A stretch of DNA of 58,654 bases from Butyrivibrio sp. (GTDB lineage: Bacteria > Bacillota > Clostridia > Lachnospirales > Lachnospiraceae), in contig JAAVHB010000015.1 of NCBI GenBank assembly GCA_014799955.1, positions 1 to 58,654 of the forward strand, written 5' to 3'. The notes under the pieces are model-generated. The model saw nothing but the letters and a program-made list of their open reading frames with translations. It had not been told where the DNA came from and searched no databases. This document shows positions 34,574 through 42,533 of this stretch, piece after piece; within the stretch, counting starts at the first letter, position 1; every line of letters starts with the position of its first letter. Made by a program: the position numbers and the translations under genes.

Positions 34574-34602
34574 TTGACTAAAAAATAGTAGCGTGGTATA
34601 TT
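34574..34602 (+). promoter_or_regulatory. Promoter of DUF234 ATPase gene
   Basis: TTGACT (34574-34579), 17-base spacer, TATATT (34597-34602); the ATG follows at 34631. Confidence 0.75.
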
Positions 34603-34630
34603 ATGGTTAATATAAAACGGAGGCAGGAAT

Positions 34631-36028
34631 ATGTTTATTGGCAGAGAGCAAGAGTTGGCATCCCTAAATAAATTATATGCATCGGACAAATTTGAGTTTG
34701 TGGTCATCTATGGGCGACGGCGTGTGGGTAAAACTGCGCTCATTAACCAGTTTATCAAGGATAAAAAAGCAATCTACTTTATGGGCGTGGAGAGCAATGC
34801 TAAGCAGAATTTGGAAAATTTCAGCAAAAATATTATGGAGTACAGCACGGGGGCACAAGTGGACACCTCCTTTCTGTCATTTCAGGCAGCATTGGAGTAT
34901 GTGTTCCAATTAGCAGAGAAAGAGCGACTGATTTTGGCGATTGATGAGTATCCCTATGTGGCTCGTTCTTCCAAAAGCCTTGCTTCTACATTTCAGCTTT
35001 TAATTGATAAATGTAAGGACAACTCAAAACTGATGTTGATTCTTTGTGGTTCTTCCATGTCCTATATGGAAGATCATGTGCTGGCTTATAAAGCACCTTT
35101 GTATGGCAGACGGACAGCACAAATGAAAATTCTGTCCTTTGATTTTGTGGATACATGCAGATATTTCAAGAACTTTTCAGATGAGGACAAGGCATTAATC
35201 TACGGTATTGTAGGTGGAACGCCTCAATATCTGTTACAAATGGATGACCGGTTAAGTGTTGAGGACAATATCAAGAACACATTCTTAAACCAAACCTCTT
35301 CCCTCTTTGAGGAGCCGGAAAATCTGTTGAAGCAGGAGGTACGGGAACCGGCAATTTATAATGCAATCATTACGGCAATTGCAACCGGCGCTTCTCGTAT
35401 GGCAGAGATTTCTACCAAAGTGGGAGAGAGCACCAGCGTCTGTGCCACCTATCTGAAAAATTTAATGGCATTGGGGCTGATTCAAAAAGAAACGCCTTAT
35501 GGAGAGAAGGCTTCCCGAAAGTCAATCTATGTCATTGATGATAATATGTTCCGGTTCTGGTATCGGTTTGTACCAGAGAATAACTCCATCATTGCTCGTG
35601 GAGCTGCCGATTTGGCTTATAGACGGATTGAACCGTATCTGTCGGATTATATGGGAAAAGTATTTGAAGAAATTTGCAAGCAGTACCTTTGGAACCTGTT
35701 GCTGAGCGGCGAATCTCCTGTGGAGTTTAAGGAGCTTGGCCGCTGGTGGGGGACTGATCCATCCACCCGTAGCCAGACAGAGATTGACATTATGGGTGAG
35801 CAGGATAAGGATACCGCACTGTTTGGCGAGTGTAAGTGGACAAATGAGAAAGTGGATGTGGGAGTTTTAGAGACGATGGTAAAGAGAAGTCAGATGTTTC
35901 ATTATAAGAAGATATACTTGTATCTGTTTGCTAAGAGTGGGTTTACCAAGGGCTGTGTAGAGCGGATGAATGAACTGCAGAATGTGACACTGGTAACGTA
36001 TGCAGATATTTTAAATAAATTTAAATGA
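34631..36028 (+). CDS. AAA ATPase of the archaeal ATPase/DUF234 family
   Basis: 465 residues. The N-terminal ATPase (~1-240) has FIGREQELASL and the Walker A GRRRVGKTALI, then Walker B ILAIDEYPYV and sensor LCGSSMSYM. A winged helix follows (~240-320, 'MAEISTKVGESTSVCATYLKNLMALGLIQKE'). The C-terminal DUF234 region (~370-465) has EIDIMG and FGECKW, the PD-(D/E)xK nuclease pattern. It is a STAND-like mobile or defence-associated protein widespread in archaea and anaerobic Clostridia. No partner gene is evident. Function unknown; a conflict or phage-defence role is often suspected but is inference. Confidence 0.85.
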   Translation: MFIGREQELASLNKLYASDKFEFVVIYGRRRVGKTALINQFIKDKKAIYFMGVESNAKQNLENFSKNIMEYSTGAQVDTSFLSFQAALEYVFQLAEKERLILAIDEYPYVARSSKSLASTFQLLIDKCKDNSKLMLILCGSSMSYMEDHVLAYKAPLYGRRTAQMKILSFDFVDTCRYFKNFSDEDKALIYGIVGGTPQYLLQMDDRLSVEDNIKNTFLNQTSSLFEEPENLLKQEVREPAIYNAIITAIATGASRMAEISTKVGESTSVCATYLKNLMALGLIQKETPYGEKASRKSIYVIDDNMFRFWYRFVPENNSIIARGAADLAYRRIEPYLSDYMGKVFEEICKQYLWNLLLSGESPVEFKELGRWWGTDPSTRSQTEIDIMGEQDKDTALFGECKWTNEKVDVGVLETMVKRSQMFHYKKIYLYLFAKSGFTKGCVERMNELQNVTLVTYADILNKFK

Positions 36029-36359
36029 AAAGATGCAACTGTTTACATGACATCGAAACTGTGTTATGGTGTTATGAGTGAAGCGATAGTGATAGTTACA
36101 ATAAAACAAAATAAAAGTATAAGTGGAGAAATTATGCAGTGAGTATTAGTTTTCTATATGAGCCAGATGCCGGGATTGATTGCCTGTCCTAGGGAGAGGC
36201 AGATTCCTATGCTGAATTCTTATCAGGCACATTTTTTTGCTTACGATGATGGATTATACTTCCGGACGATGAATGCGGAAACTATTACACAGTCTGTCCG
36301 GTTCAGGCAAAAGGAGAGTAATATTTATAAAAATAATAATATACAGGAGGATGTAACTA
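36029..36359. other. Non-coding 331 bases with a possible gene remnant
   Basis: A possible promoter (TTTACA, 17 bases, TATGGT, ~36044-36072) is present. Between ~36158 and 36300 one frame reads MSQMPGLIACPRERQIPML... then FAYDDGLYFRTMNAETI, which resembles the middle of small flavin-type oxidases, but the family cannot be claimed. No ribosome site or full domain is visible. AGGAGG before ATG 36360 belongs to the next gene. Confidence 0.4.
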
Positions 36360-37202
36360 ATGAAAAAAAGAATAGGTATACTTATGTCACTGTTGCTATT
36401 GATTTTGGTAGCAGGCGGCTGCGGAAAGGAAGAAACGAAAAAGGAAGAAAAAAAAGAGGATCCATTGGTGGTGGCAATGGAGTTGGCTTATCCTCCCTTT
36501 GAGGGTAAAGATGAGGCGGGGGAGCCTACAGGGGTCAGCGTAGATCTGATGAAAGCCTTTGGTGAGTATATTGGCCGTGAGATTAAGATTGAAAATACGG
36601 CATGGGATGGTCTGATTCCTTCCCTGCAGACTGGGACGGCCGATCTTGTGATTTCCTCTATGACAATCCGGCCTGACCGGGCGGAACAGGTGGATTTTTC
36701 TGATCCTTATGCAAATGCCCTGTTAGCTGTGTTGGTCAATAAAAATACAGATGCTTCATCTATAGAAGACCTGAACCAGGCAGGGATGAAGATGGCTGTA
36801 AAGTCGGGCTCCACCGGGCATCTCTATGCGGAGAGTAATCTAAAGAACGCAGAGCTGATGGTATTGCCGGATGAAAGCGCCTGTGTTACTGAAGTGGCCC
36901 AGGGGCGCGCGGATGGTTTTATCTATGACCAGCTTACAATTTACCGAAACTGGCAGAAGAACTTAGATACCACCGATGCTATATTTATTCCTTTCCAGGA
37001 GCCGGAAAAATGGGGGATTGCAGTTCAGAAGGGTAACAGTGAGTTACTTGAACAGGTGAATGCTTTTTTGAAAGAATTCCGTGAGAAAGGCGGTTATGAT
37101 AAGTTGGAAGAAACCTATCTTTCAGAAGAGAAAAAAGCTTTTGATGAGCTGGGTTTCCAATGGTTTTTTGATCTGGACGATGATATGGACGGGGAAGAGT
37201 AA
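36360..37202 (+). CDS. Amino acid ABC transporter, substrate-binding lipoprotein
   Basis: A 280-residue type 3 periplasmic-binding protein. The N-terminus has the lipoprotein signal LMSLLLLILVAGGC (Cys 21), then a charged linker rich in Lys/Glu. The two-lobe body begins 'VVAMELAYPPFEG' and continues 'DLVISSMTIRPDRAEQVDFSDPY'. The motif 'SGSTGHLYAESNL' holds the ligand. It is the receptor for a polar amino acid (for example Gln, Glu or Arg class). The permease lies three bases after the stop and the ATPase follows, so the uptake system is complete. Confidence 0.92.
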   Translation: MKKRIGILMSLLLLILVAGGCGKEETKKEEKKEDPLVVAMELAYPPFEGKDEAGEPTGVSVDLMKAFGEYIGREIKIENTAWDGLIPSLQTGTADLVISSMTIRPDRAEQVDFSDPYANALLAVLVNKNTDASSIEDLNQAGMKMAVKSGSTGHLYAESNLKNAELMVLPDESACVTEVAQGRADGFIYDQLTIYRNWQKNLDTTDAIFIPFQEPEKWGIAVQKGNSELLEQVNAFLKEFREKGGYDKLEETYLSEEKKAFDELGFQWFFDLDDDMDGEE

Positions 37203-37204
37203 AG

Positions 37205-37987
37205 ATGAGGAGAAAGCTGTTTTTTGTACAGGAGGATGGAACGGCTGACTGGCTGGGAACTTTGTTGAATCTCTGCCTGGTGATTGGTTTGTTTGTGGTA
37301 ATTTTCTGGCTGTCCCTGGGAGCGATTAACGTTCGTCTGGAATTTGGTTTTCTGGGACAATTCCGGTTGCGTATCTGGGATGGGTTCTGGATGACCATCG
37401 GCATTAGTGCAGCCAGCCTGGTCTTAAGCCTGCTGATTGGGATTTTAAGTGCTGCAGGCTGTAGCTCATCTCTGTTGTTCTTACGATATTTTTGCAGCGT
37501 TTATGTAAAGTTTATCCGTGGGACTCCTCTGATTATGCAAATTTACCTGTTTTTTTATATCGTAGGAACTGCATGGGGAGTAGAGAACCGTTTTGCAGCA
37601 GGGGTGATTATCCTGTCAATCTTTGAGGGAGCTTACATTTCAGAGATTATCCGCGGGAGCCTTTTGTCCCTGGAGGAATCACAGTTGGAGGCGGCTAGGG
37701 CGGTGGGGTTTACACAGCGTCAGACATTGCGCTATGTGATACTGCCGCAGCTTGTTACCCGCACGCTTCCTGCCCTTACAGGTCAGTTTGCCTCCATTAT
37801 CAAGGATTCCTCATTGCTTTCTATGATTGCGGTAATTGAACTAACTCAGACGATTCGGGAGATTACAGCTGTGAATTTCCGGATGTTTGAATGTTATCTG
37901 TTGCTGGGGTTTTTGTATCTGTGCCTGACGCTGCCGATTTCATTTGTCAGCAAGCGGCTGGAAAGGAGATTTCAATATGAAAATTGA
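37205..37987 (+). CDS. Amino acid ABC transporter permease
   Basis: A 260-residue HisM/GlnP-type permease with about five membrane helices. The first ~60 residues include an extra helix and a region before the core 'GFWMTIGISAASLVLSLLIGI'. The EAA loop reads 'ESQLEAARAVGFTQRQTLRYVILPQ', the ATPase docking site. It contains 'FIRGTPLIMQIYLFFYIVG', which is typical for polar amino acid permeases. It overlaps the ATPase gene by eleven bases. Confidence 0.92.
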   Translation: MRRKLFFVQEDGTADWLGTLLNLCLVIGLFVVIFWLSLGAINVRLEFGFLGQFRLRIWDGFWMTIGISAASLVLSLLIGILSAAGCSSSLLFLRYFCSVYVKFIRGTPLIMQIYLFFYIVGTAWGVENRFAAGVIILSIFEGAYISEIIRGSLLSLEESQLEAARAVGFTQRQTLRYVILPQLVTRTLPALTGQFASIIKDSSLLSMIAVIELTQTIREITAVNFRMFECYLLLGFLYLCLTLPISFVSKRLERRFQYEN

Positions 37988-38717
37988 GTTTCAGGGGCTG
38001 ACGAAGCAGTATGACCAGGAGCACATTGTCCTGAAGCCGATGGATTTTTCGGACGATATCCATACGCTTGCCATCATCGGTCCTTCCGGCGGTGGAAAGT
38101 CTACGCTGCTTCGGATATTGGGGGGACTGCTCCTGCCTACTGCCGGACGCATGGCTGTAGGGGGAGAAGAGCTGCCAGTGGATGAAAGCGCCTTGCAGAA
38201 ATACCGTCAGCGGTTGGGTTTTGTATTCCAGCAGGGAGGGTTATTTCGGCATCTTGATGCGATTGAGAATATCGCTTTGCCCTTAGAGAAAGTCCATGGC
38301 TATACCAGACAGGAGGCTGTTAGGCGTGCAGAAGAACTTTTGGAACGCTTTGGCCTTGGTGCGGATGGAAGGAAAAAACCAGGCGCATTGTCCGGAGGAC
38401 AACAGCAGCGGGTAGCAATTGCACGGGCAGTGGCTGCAAAGCCCAGGCTTCTTTTGCTGGATGAGCCCACGAGTGCCCTGGATCCGGAGTACACCAATGA
38501 GGTGCTGGATGTCATTGATGAACTGAAAAAGGAAGGTATGGACTTTGTGATTGTCACTCATGAGATGGGATTTGCCCGTCATGCCTGTGAGAAAGTGGCG
38601 TTTCTCTGTGAAGGTTCGTTGCTGGAATATGGGGATAGTGCGTCACTGTTTGCACATCCCAAAACGCATCAGCTGGATCGTTTTTTAAGCAGACTGTTGG
38701 AGTGGAATGGGAAATGA
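37977..38717 (+). CDS. Amino acid ABC transporter ATP-binding protein
   Basis: A 246-residue ATPase of the GlnQ/HisP type. It has Walker A GPSGGGKSTLLR, the signature LSGGQQQR, Walker B LLLLDEPTSALDPE and the H-loop VTHEMGFA. ATG 37977 follows GGAG and is the family start; the open frame extends to 37944 inside the permease. It completes a three-gene uptake system for a polar amino acid. Confidence 0.93.
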   Translation: MKIEFQGLTKQYDQEHIVLKPMDFSDDIHTLAIIGPSGGGKSTLLRILGGLLLPTAGRMAVGGEELPVDESALQKYRQRLGFVFQQGGLFRHLDAIENIALPLEKVHGYTRQEAVRRAEELLERFGLGADGRKKPGALSGGQQQRVAIARAVAAKPRLLLLDEPTSALDPEYTNEVLDVIDELKKEGMDFVIVTHEMGFARHACEKVAFLCEGSLLEYGDSASLFAHPKTHQLDRFLSRLLEWNGK

Positions 38718-38730
38718 TATTAACTGCGGT

Positions 38731-38850
38731 ATGCGGTTTTATACCACTGACCTGTCGGAAGAACAGATTCAAGAGAAATTTCAGGCTGCCATATTTTGTT
38801 TCGATATGATTATGAGGATGAGATTCATGTCATCAATGTGCCTTTTTATA
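38731..38850 (+). pseudogene. Possible frameshifted short gene after ABC ATPase
   Basis: The frame from 38731 reads MRFYTTDLSEEQIQEKFQAA, then loses sense (a run of Met and Phe residues). The overlapping frame from about 38797 reads FRYDYEDEIHVINVPFYIH and stops. The two pieces look like one gene with a lost or gained base. No family is recognised. Alternatively it is a short unrelated open frame (81 codons from 38707). Confidence 0.3.
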
Positions 38851-38921
38851 TACATTGACAGGCAGGGGATTTCTTCACGCACTGCCCTTCTGGGACAGGA
38901 ATATGAAAACGGAGATAGGTT

Positions 38922-39632
38922 ATGGATTATGCTGGATTTATTACAGAAATGAAAAAATATTGGGATTTGCGCAGCAGGGGACTGAAAAAACAGGCTAATA
39001 GCTTTCTGTTTGATTTTGCAGGAAGGTTTAAGAAGGAAGTTCCGCAGAATGCGGCAGATGAGATTTTGTTCCAATTTTGCTGTGAATATATAGATGAGTT
39101 AAAATTTCCCGGTAATCATTTACCTCGACGTCACATACCCTTTCAGATAACGGAATTGCTGAACAGTTATTTGAACAGAGAGTGCAGGAAAAATAAAATG
39201 CCTCAAATGCGGTGGGCATATGAGCTTTTTGGAGAATGCTATAATCCCCACGACCCCAAATGCGAACATGATACGTACCACATTTTGGAGTGTGCCTATG
39301 CCCATAAGCAATGTGATCAAAAGACCGTGGAGCTTTATTTTAAACAACAGGTAAATTTGTTATGGTTGGGACAGCACCATTTTCCGGAAGGCTGTTGTAT
39401 CACGCAGGAAGCATTTGAAAATACTGTGCAGACTGCCAGGAAAATCCTATCAGAGAAAACAGTACCCCAATCGCTTGTAGAGGAGTTTGAATATTATGTA
39501 AAGTTGTACCGGATATATTTTGATTGGGAGAAAAACGACAGGAACGGTGATTTTTATAAATTGTGTAAAAGTGAAGGAATGGAATATAAACCGCTTCCCA
39601 CAGTTTATGTTGATAAGGATACAACCGGATGA
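38922..39632 (+). CDS. Hypothetical protein, 236 aa
   Basis: A 236-residue soluble protein of mixed helical composition with no signal peptide or membrane segment. Several aromatic- and His-containing stretches (ELFGECYNPHDPKCEHDTYHILECAY, in two parts) suggest a metal- or nucleic-acid-binding protein, but no fold is recognised. ATG 38922 follows GGAGATAGG. It sits between the ABC transporter and a convergent GNAT gene. It is not clearly co-transcribed with either. Confidence 0.6.
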   Translation: MDYAGFITEMKKYWDLRSRGLKKQANSFLFDFAGRFKKEVPQNAADEILFQFCCEYIDELKFPGNHLPRRHIPFQITELLNSYLNRECRKNKMPQMRWAYELFGECYNPHDPKCEHDTYHILECAYAHKQCDQKTVELYFKQQVNLLWLGQHHFPEGCCITQEAFENTVQTARKILSEKTVPQSLVEEFEYYVKLYRIYFDWEKNDRNGDFYKLCKSEGMEYKPLPTVYVDKDTTG

Positions 39633-39674
39633 AAAGGTCTGTTCTGGAATATCCGGAAGCGACTTATAACCATT

Positions 39675-40094
39675 TTAAATAGATTTTTTCATCCAAATAT
39701 GAGGGCAGCCCTCCTCATTTTCTATGCTTCCAAATTCTACAAATCCTAATTTTTCATAAAAACCGGTAGCACGGCATTGTGCGTGTAGTACGATGTCTTT
39801 TCCGCCCTTTTTCTGCACATATCCTTCCGCCTCTTTCACTATGGCAGAACCAATATTTTTACCACGGCATTTTTTTATAACAGCAAGTCTTCCAAGAGTA
39901 TATGCATTCATCATTGCATTCCAAAATACACGGCACGTTGCAACAGGTACTTCATCTTCATCAAACAACACAATATGTGCGGCTGCATGATCGATTTCGT
40001 CAAATTCATCTTGAAATCCCTGCTCATCCATAAATACCGCTTTTCTAATCTCTTTTGCACAGTCTGGAAAACTCTCATATACTGATATTTTCAT
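39675..40094 (-). CDS. GNAT family N-acetyltransferase
   Basis: A 139-residue GCN5-type acetyltransferase. The core has 'TLGRLAVIKKCRGKNIGSAIVKEAE', which contains the acetyl-CoA loop (RGKNIG), and the C-terminus 'ATGFYEKLGFVEFG' is typical. It resembles ElaA-like small GNATs, which often act on small molecules. Its own promoter lies 40145-40173. The substrate is not predictable. Confidence 0.87.
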   Translation of the reverse strand: MKISVYESFPDCAKEIRKAVFMDEQGFQDEFDEIDHAAAHIVLFDEDEVPVATCRVFWNAMMNAYTLGRLAVIKKCRGKNIGSAIVKEAEGYVQKKGGKDIVLHAQCRATGFYEKLGFVEFGSIENEEGCPHIWMKKSI

Positions 40095-40144
40095 TGAAAA
40101 TTTAATCCTCCAAATTTCGCTTTGTCATTATCAACGACACTGAA

Positions 40145-40173
40145 AGTATAGCACATGCCCCACTGGATTACAA
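40145..40173 (-). promoter_or_regulatory. Promoter of GNAT gene
   Basis: Minus strand TTGTAA (40168-40173), 17 bases, TATACT (40145-40150). Confidence 0.7.
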
Positions 40174-40206
40174 TGATATAGAAAGCCCGATAAAGAAATT
40201 TGAATG

Positions 40207-40236
40207 TTGCCGAAAGACAATGGCAACTGCTATAAT
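40207..40236 (+). promoter_or_regulatory. Promoter with dyad in spacer, before DUF1349 gene
   Basis: TTGCCG (40207-40212), 18 bases, TATAAT (40231-40236). GTTGCC and GGCAAC form a six-base inverted repeat in and next to the spacer, as in promoters controlled by MerR-type regulators. The leader (~110 bases) contains TTCTCC/GGAGAA and a 21-codon frame (40303-40368) that overlaps the gene start. Confidence 0.5.
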
Positions 40237-40358
40237 GAATAGAAAAGATTCAGCTGTAATGGATATCATATTCTCCATAAAGAGGAGAAAGAAAAAACAG
40301 AAATGAGAGAGGGCATTGTGATCGCTGATGATAAAAAACGTGGAAAAGGAGATATAGC

Positions 40359-40967
40359 ATGGATATAAAAAAATTCAAGTGGACAAGAGAACCAAAAGAA
40401 TACCATATGGATAGAAACAAGATCGAAATTGTTTCAAATCCCCATACGGATTTATGGCAGAGAACTTACTATCATTTTCAAAATGACAATGCCCCGGTAT
40501 TTCAAATGGAGACAGAAGAAAAATATTTCAGCTTTGTTGTAAAAACAGAGTTTACAGAAAGTCATCACCGCTTCGACCAATGCGGCATTGTCATGTACCT
40601 TGACAGCGAAAACTGGTTAAAGGCTTCCGTTGAATACGAAAATGAAAAATACCAGCATTTAGGTAGCGTTGTAACCAATCAGGGATATTCAGACTGGGCA
40701 ACAACCGTGATAGATGCCTCTGTAAAATCCATGTGGTATCGCTTTAGCCGCAGAGAAGACGACTATTGTGTAGAATGCTCAACAGACGGTATCGATTTTC
40801 AGCAAATGCGGATTTGCCATATGCATAAAGGAGCCGGAAAAATCCAATTTGGCATTTACGTCTGCTCCCCGGAAGAATCTTCCTTTAAAGCAGTCTTTAC
40901 CAATATGGCAATCACCCAATGCCAATGGAAAGCCCACAACGGCCAACAACCAGATAAAAATCTTTGA
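40359..40967 (+). CDS. DUF1349 domain protein
   Basis: A 202-residue protein of the DUF1349 family: beta-rich, with 'FSFVVKTEF...FDQCGIVMYLDSENWLKASVEYEN' and 'WYRFSRREDDYCVECSTDGIDFQQMRI' as typical strands of a concanavalin-like sandwich. DUF1349 proteins (YxaL-like/regulation of enolase protein 1) are found in many bacteria without a solid function. ATG 40359 has GGAG ahead. It is monocistronic and precedes the large inverted repeat at 41043. Confidence 0.85.
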   Translation: MDIKKFKWTREPKEYHMDRNKIEIVSNPHTDLWQRTYYHFQNDNAPVFQMETEEKYFSFVVKTEFTESHHRFDQCGIVMYLDSENWLKASVEYENEKYQHLGSVVTNQGYSDWATTVIDASVKSMWYRFSRREDDYCVECSTDGIDFQQMRICHMHKGAGKIQFGIYVCSPEESSFKAVFTNMAITQCQWKAHNGQQPDKNL

Positions 40968-41042
40968 TTCCACTTTACAAGTTTACAAGCCACACCGCCA
41001 ACCCCTCTTAAATTCCTTGTCCGTGCATTTTGCCGATACCCA

Positions 41043-41180
41043 GCAGGAGCAGCCATAGGAATGTCTTCCGGGCCTTGATGAAAACGCCGGCACTTATGCA
41101 CCGTCCTTTGGTGCATTAGTACCGCTGCGTTTTCATAGAGCGAAAGCGTGCCCAGAAGACATTCCTATGGCTGCTCCTGC
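41043..41180. repeat. 138-bp nested inverted repeat (MITE or structured RNA candidate)
   Basis: The outer arms 41043-41068 and 41155-41180 are complementary over 26 bases without a mismatch. Inside follow GGGC/GCCC (41070-41073 with 41150-41153), then a ten-base perfect helix ATGAAAACGC/GCGTTTTCAT (41078-41087 with 41127-41136). A terminal hairpin CGG/CCG plus ATGCACC/GGTGCAT (to 41124) has a seven-base loop. A small GC-GAAA-GC hairpin sits in the asymmetric gap at 41140-41147. The whole element folds as one long rod. No transposase or clear target duplication flanks it, no U-tract follows. It may be a miniature element or a structured RNA. Confidence 0.85.
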
Positions 41181-41326
41181 GTCCCCATCCCCAAAAAAAC
41201 CTCCCCACCAAGGAATAATTCCCCCTCTTTTTGGTAAAATTGTAATAGAAACAGAACCCCACACTCAAAACTCTATCCAATATCACTTAAAATGAAATAT
41301 TTTAGGAAATATTTTCAAAATACATC

Positions 41327-41355
41327 TTGAAATTTCTGGACAAATTAGGTAAAAT
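41327..41355 (+). promoter_or_regulatory. Promoter of gap
   Basis: TTGAAA (41327-41332), 17 bases, TAAAAT (41350-41355). A second TTGACA at 41394-41399 has no fitting -10 box. Confidence 0.75.
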
Positions 41356-41363
41356 AATCCTGC

Positions 41364-41379
41364 TGACAAAATTTTGTCA
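41364..41379. promoter_or_regulatory. 16-bp perfect palindrome, probable operator of gap
   Basis: TGACAAAATTTTGTCA begins eight bases after the -10 box, covering the expected transcription start. It is well placed for a repressor. It does not match the Rex or CggR sites I know; CGGGATTGACA at 41389-41399 shows only partial likeness to a CggR half-site. Confidence 0.65.
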
Positions 41380-41440
41380 ATCTGAAAACGGGATTGACAG
41401 AATCATATAAAAAAATTCATTATTTAGGAGGAACTAAAAA

Positions 41441-42442
41441 ATGGCAGTAAAAGTAGCAATCAATGGTTTTGGACGTATTGGTCGTCTTGCATTCAGACAG
41501 ATGTTCGGTGCAGAAGGATACGAAGTAGTAGCAATCAATGACTTGACAAGTCCTAAGATGCTGGCACATTTATTAAAATATGATTCAGCTCAGGGTAAAT
41601 ATGCATTAGCTGATAAAGTAACAGCTGGTGAAGATTCCATCACAGTTGACGGAAAAGAAATCAAAATCTACGCAAAGGCAAACGCTGAAGAGCTTCCTTG
41701 GGGAGATTTAGATGTAGACGTTGTATTAGAATGTACAGGCTTCTATACATCCAAAGAAAAAGCATCTGCTCACATCAAAGCAGGCGCTAAGAAAGTTGTT
41801 ATTTCTGCTCCAGCAGGAAATGACCTTCCTACAATCGTTTACAATGTAAACCATACAACATTAACAAAGGAAGATACTGTTATTTCTGCAGCTTCCTGTA
41901 CAACAAACTGCTTAGCACCTATGGCTAAGGCTCTTCATGAGTTAGCAGGCATCAAGTCTGGTATCATGAGCACAATCCATGCTTACACAGGCGATCAGAT
42001 GATCCTTGACGGACCACAGAGAAAAGGCGATTTAAGAAGAAGCCGTGCAGGCGCTGTAAATATCGTTCCAAACTCAACAGGTGCTGCAAAAGCTATCGGT
42101 TTAGTTATTCCTGAATTAAACGGTAAATTAATCGGTTCCGCTCAGCGTGTACCTACCCCAACAGGTTCTACAACTATCTTAGTTGCAACTGTTGAAAAAT
42201 CCGTAACAAAAGAAGAAATCAATGCAGCTATGAAAGCAGCAGCTACAGAATCCTATGGTTACAATGAAGATGAAATCGTATCCAGCGATATCGTTGGTAT
42301 GACATATGGTTCTTTATTCGATGCAACTCAGACAATGGTTGGCGAAGACAACTTAGTACAGGTTGTATCCTGGTATGACAATGAGAACTCTTATGTAAGC
42401 CAGATGGTTCGTACAATCAAATACTTTGCTGAATTAGCATAA
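41441..42442 (+). CDS. gap: Glyceraldehyde-3-phosphate dehydrogenase
   Basis: A 333-residue GapA. The NAD fold has '[18 protein letters not shown]', the catalytic Cys153 lies in [12 protein letters not shown], and His lies in '[12 protein letters not shown]'. '[16 protein letters not shown]' closes the protein. It oxidises glyceraldehyde-3-phosphate with NAD in glycolysis. The codon use is strongly biased (frequent A/T-ending optimal codons), as for a highly expressed gene. It has its own promoter and operator, and a terminator-type hairpin separates it from pgk. Confidence 0.97.
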   Translation: MAVKVAINGFGRIGRLAFRQMFGAEGYEVVAINDLTSPKMLAHLLKYDSAQGKYALADKVTAGEDSITVDGKEIKIYAKANAEELPWGDLDVDVVLECTGFYTSKEKASAHIKAGAKKVVISAPAGNDLPTIVYNVNHTTLTKEDTVISAASCTTNCLAPMAKALHELAGIKSGIMSTIHAYTGDQMILDGPQRKGDLRRSRAGAVNIVPNSTGAAKAIGLVIPELNGKLIGSAQRVPTPTGSTTILVATVEKSVTKEEINAAMKAAATESYGYNEDEIVSSDIVGMTYGSLFDATQTMVGEDNLVQVVSWYDNENSYVSQMVRTIKYFAELA

Positions 42443-42461
42443 GTATCATGACAGTTGGTGA

Positions 42462-42481
42462 CAACAGCCAGCAGGCTGTTG
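42462..42481. other. Hairpin after gap
   Basis: CAACAGCC-AGCA-GGCTGTTG, an 8-bp perfect stem with tetraloop, 20 bases past the gap stop and just before the terminator. Confidence 0.75.
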
Positions 42482-42497
42482 CATAAGAAGACCTATC

Positions 42498-42533
42498 AGG
42501 GTCCGGTCTTATGGACCGGGCCCTATGTTTTTT
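42498..42533 (+). terminator. Terminator between gap and pgk
   Basis: An 11-bp stem (AGGGTCCGGTC with GACCGGGCCCT, one G-U pair) with a five-base loop, then ATG and six T. It would stop most gap transcripts, so pgk may be read through or use its own promoter. Confidence 0.9.

Larger units (their letters stand above)
40968..41440. other. 473-base intergenic region holding inverted repeat and gap promoter
   Basis: Contents in order: ~75 bases without signals, the 138-bp inverted repeat (41043-41180), then ~145 bases of C/A-rich sequence without a gene (ccccatcccc, aaaaaac tracts), and from 41327 the promoter and operator-like palindrome of gap. Confidence 0.75.

Noticed and set aside
36158-36502. 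114-residue open frame overlapping the binding-protein gene
   Set aside because: No ribosome site, and its second half is an out-of-frame reading of the lipoprotein gene.
41043-41180. Integron attC site or ordinary terminator
   Set aside because: No integrase, no RYYYAAC-type core sites seen at the ends, and no U-tract after the arms.
41389-41399. CggR operator at gap
   Set aside because: Only one CGGGA-TTGACA half resembles it; the second direct repeat and the spacing are missing.
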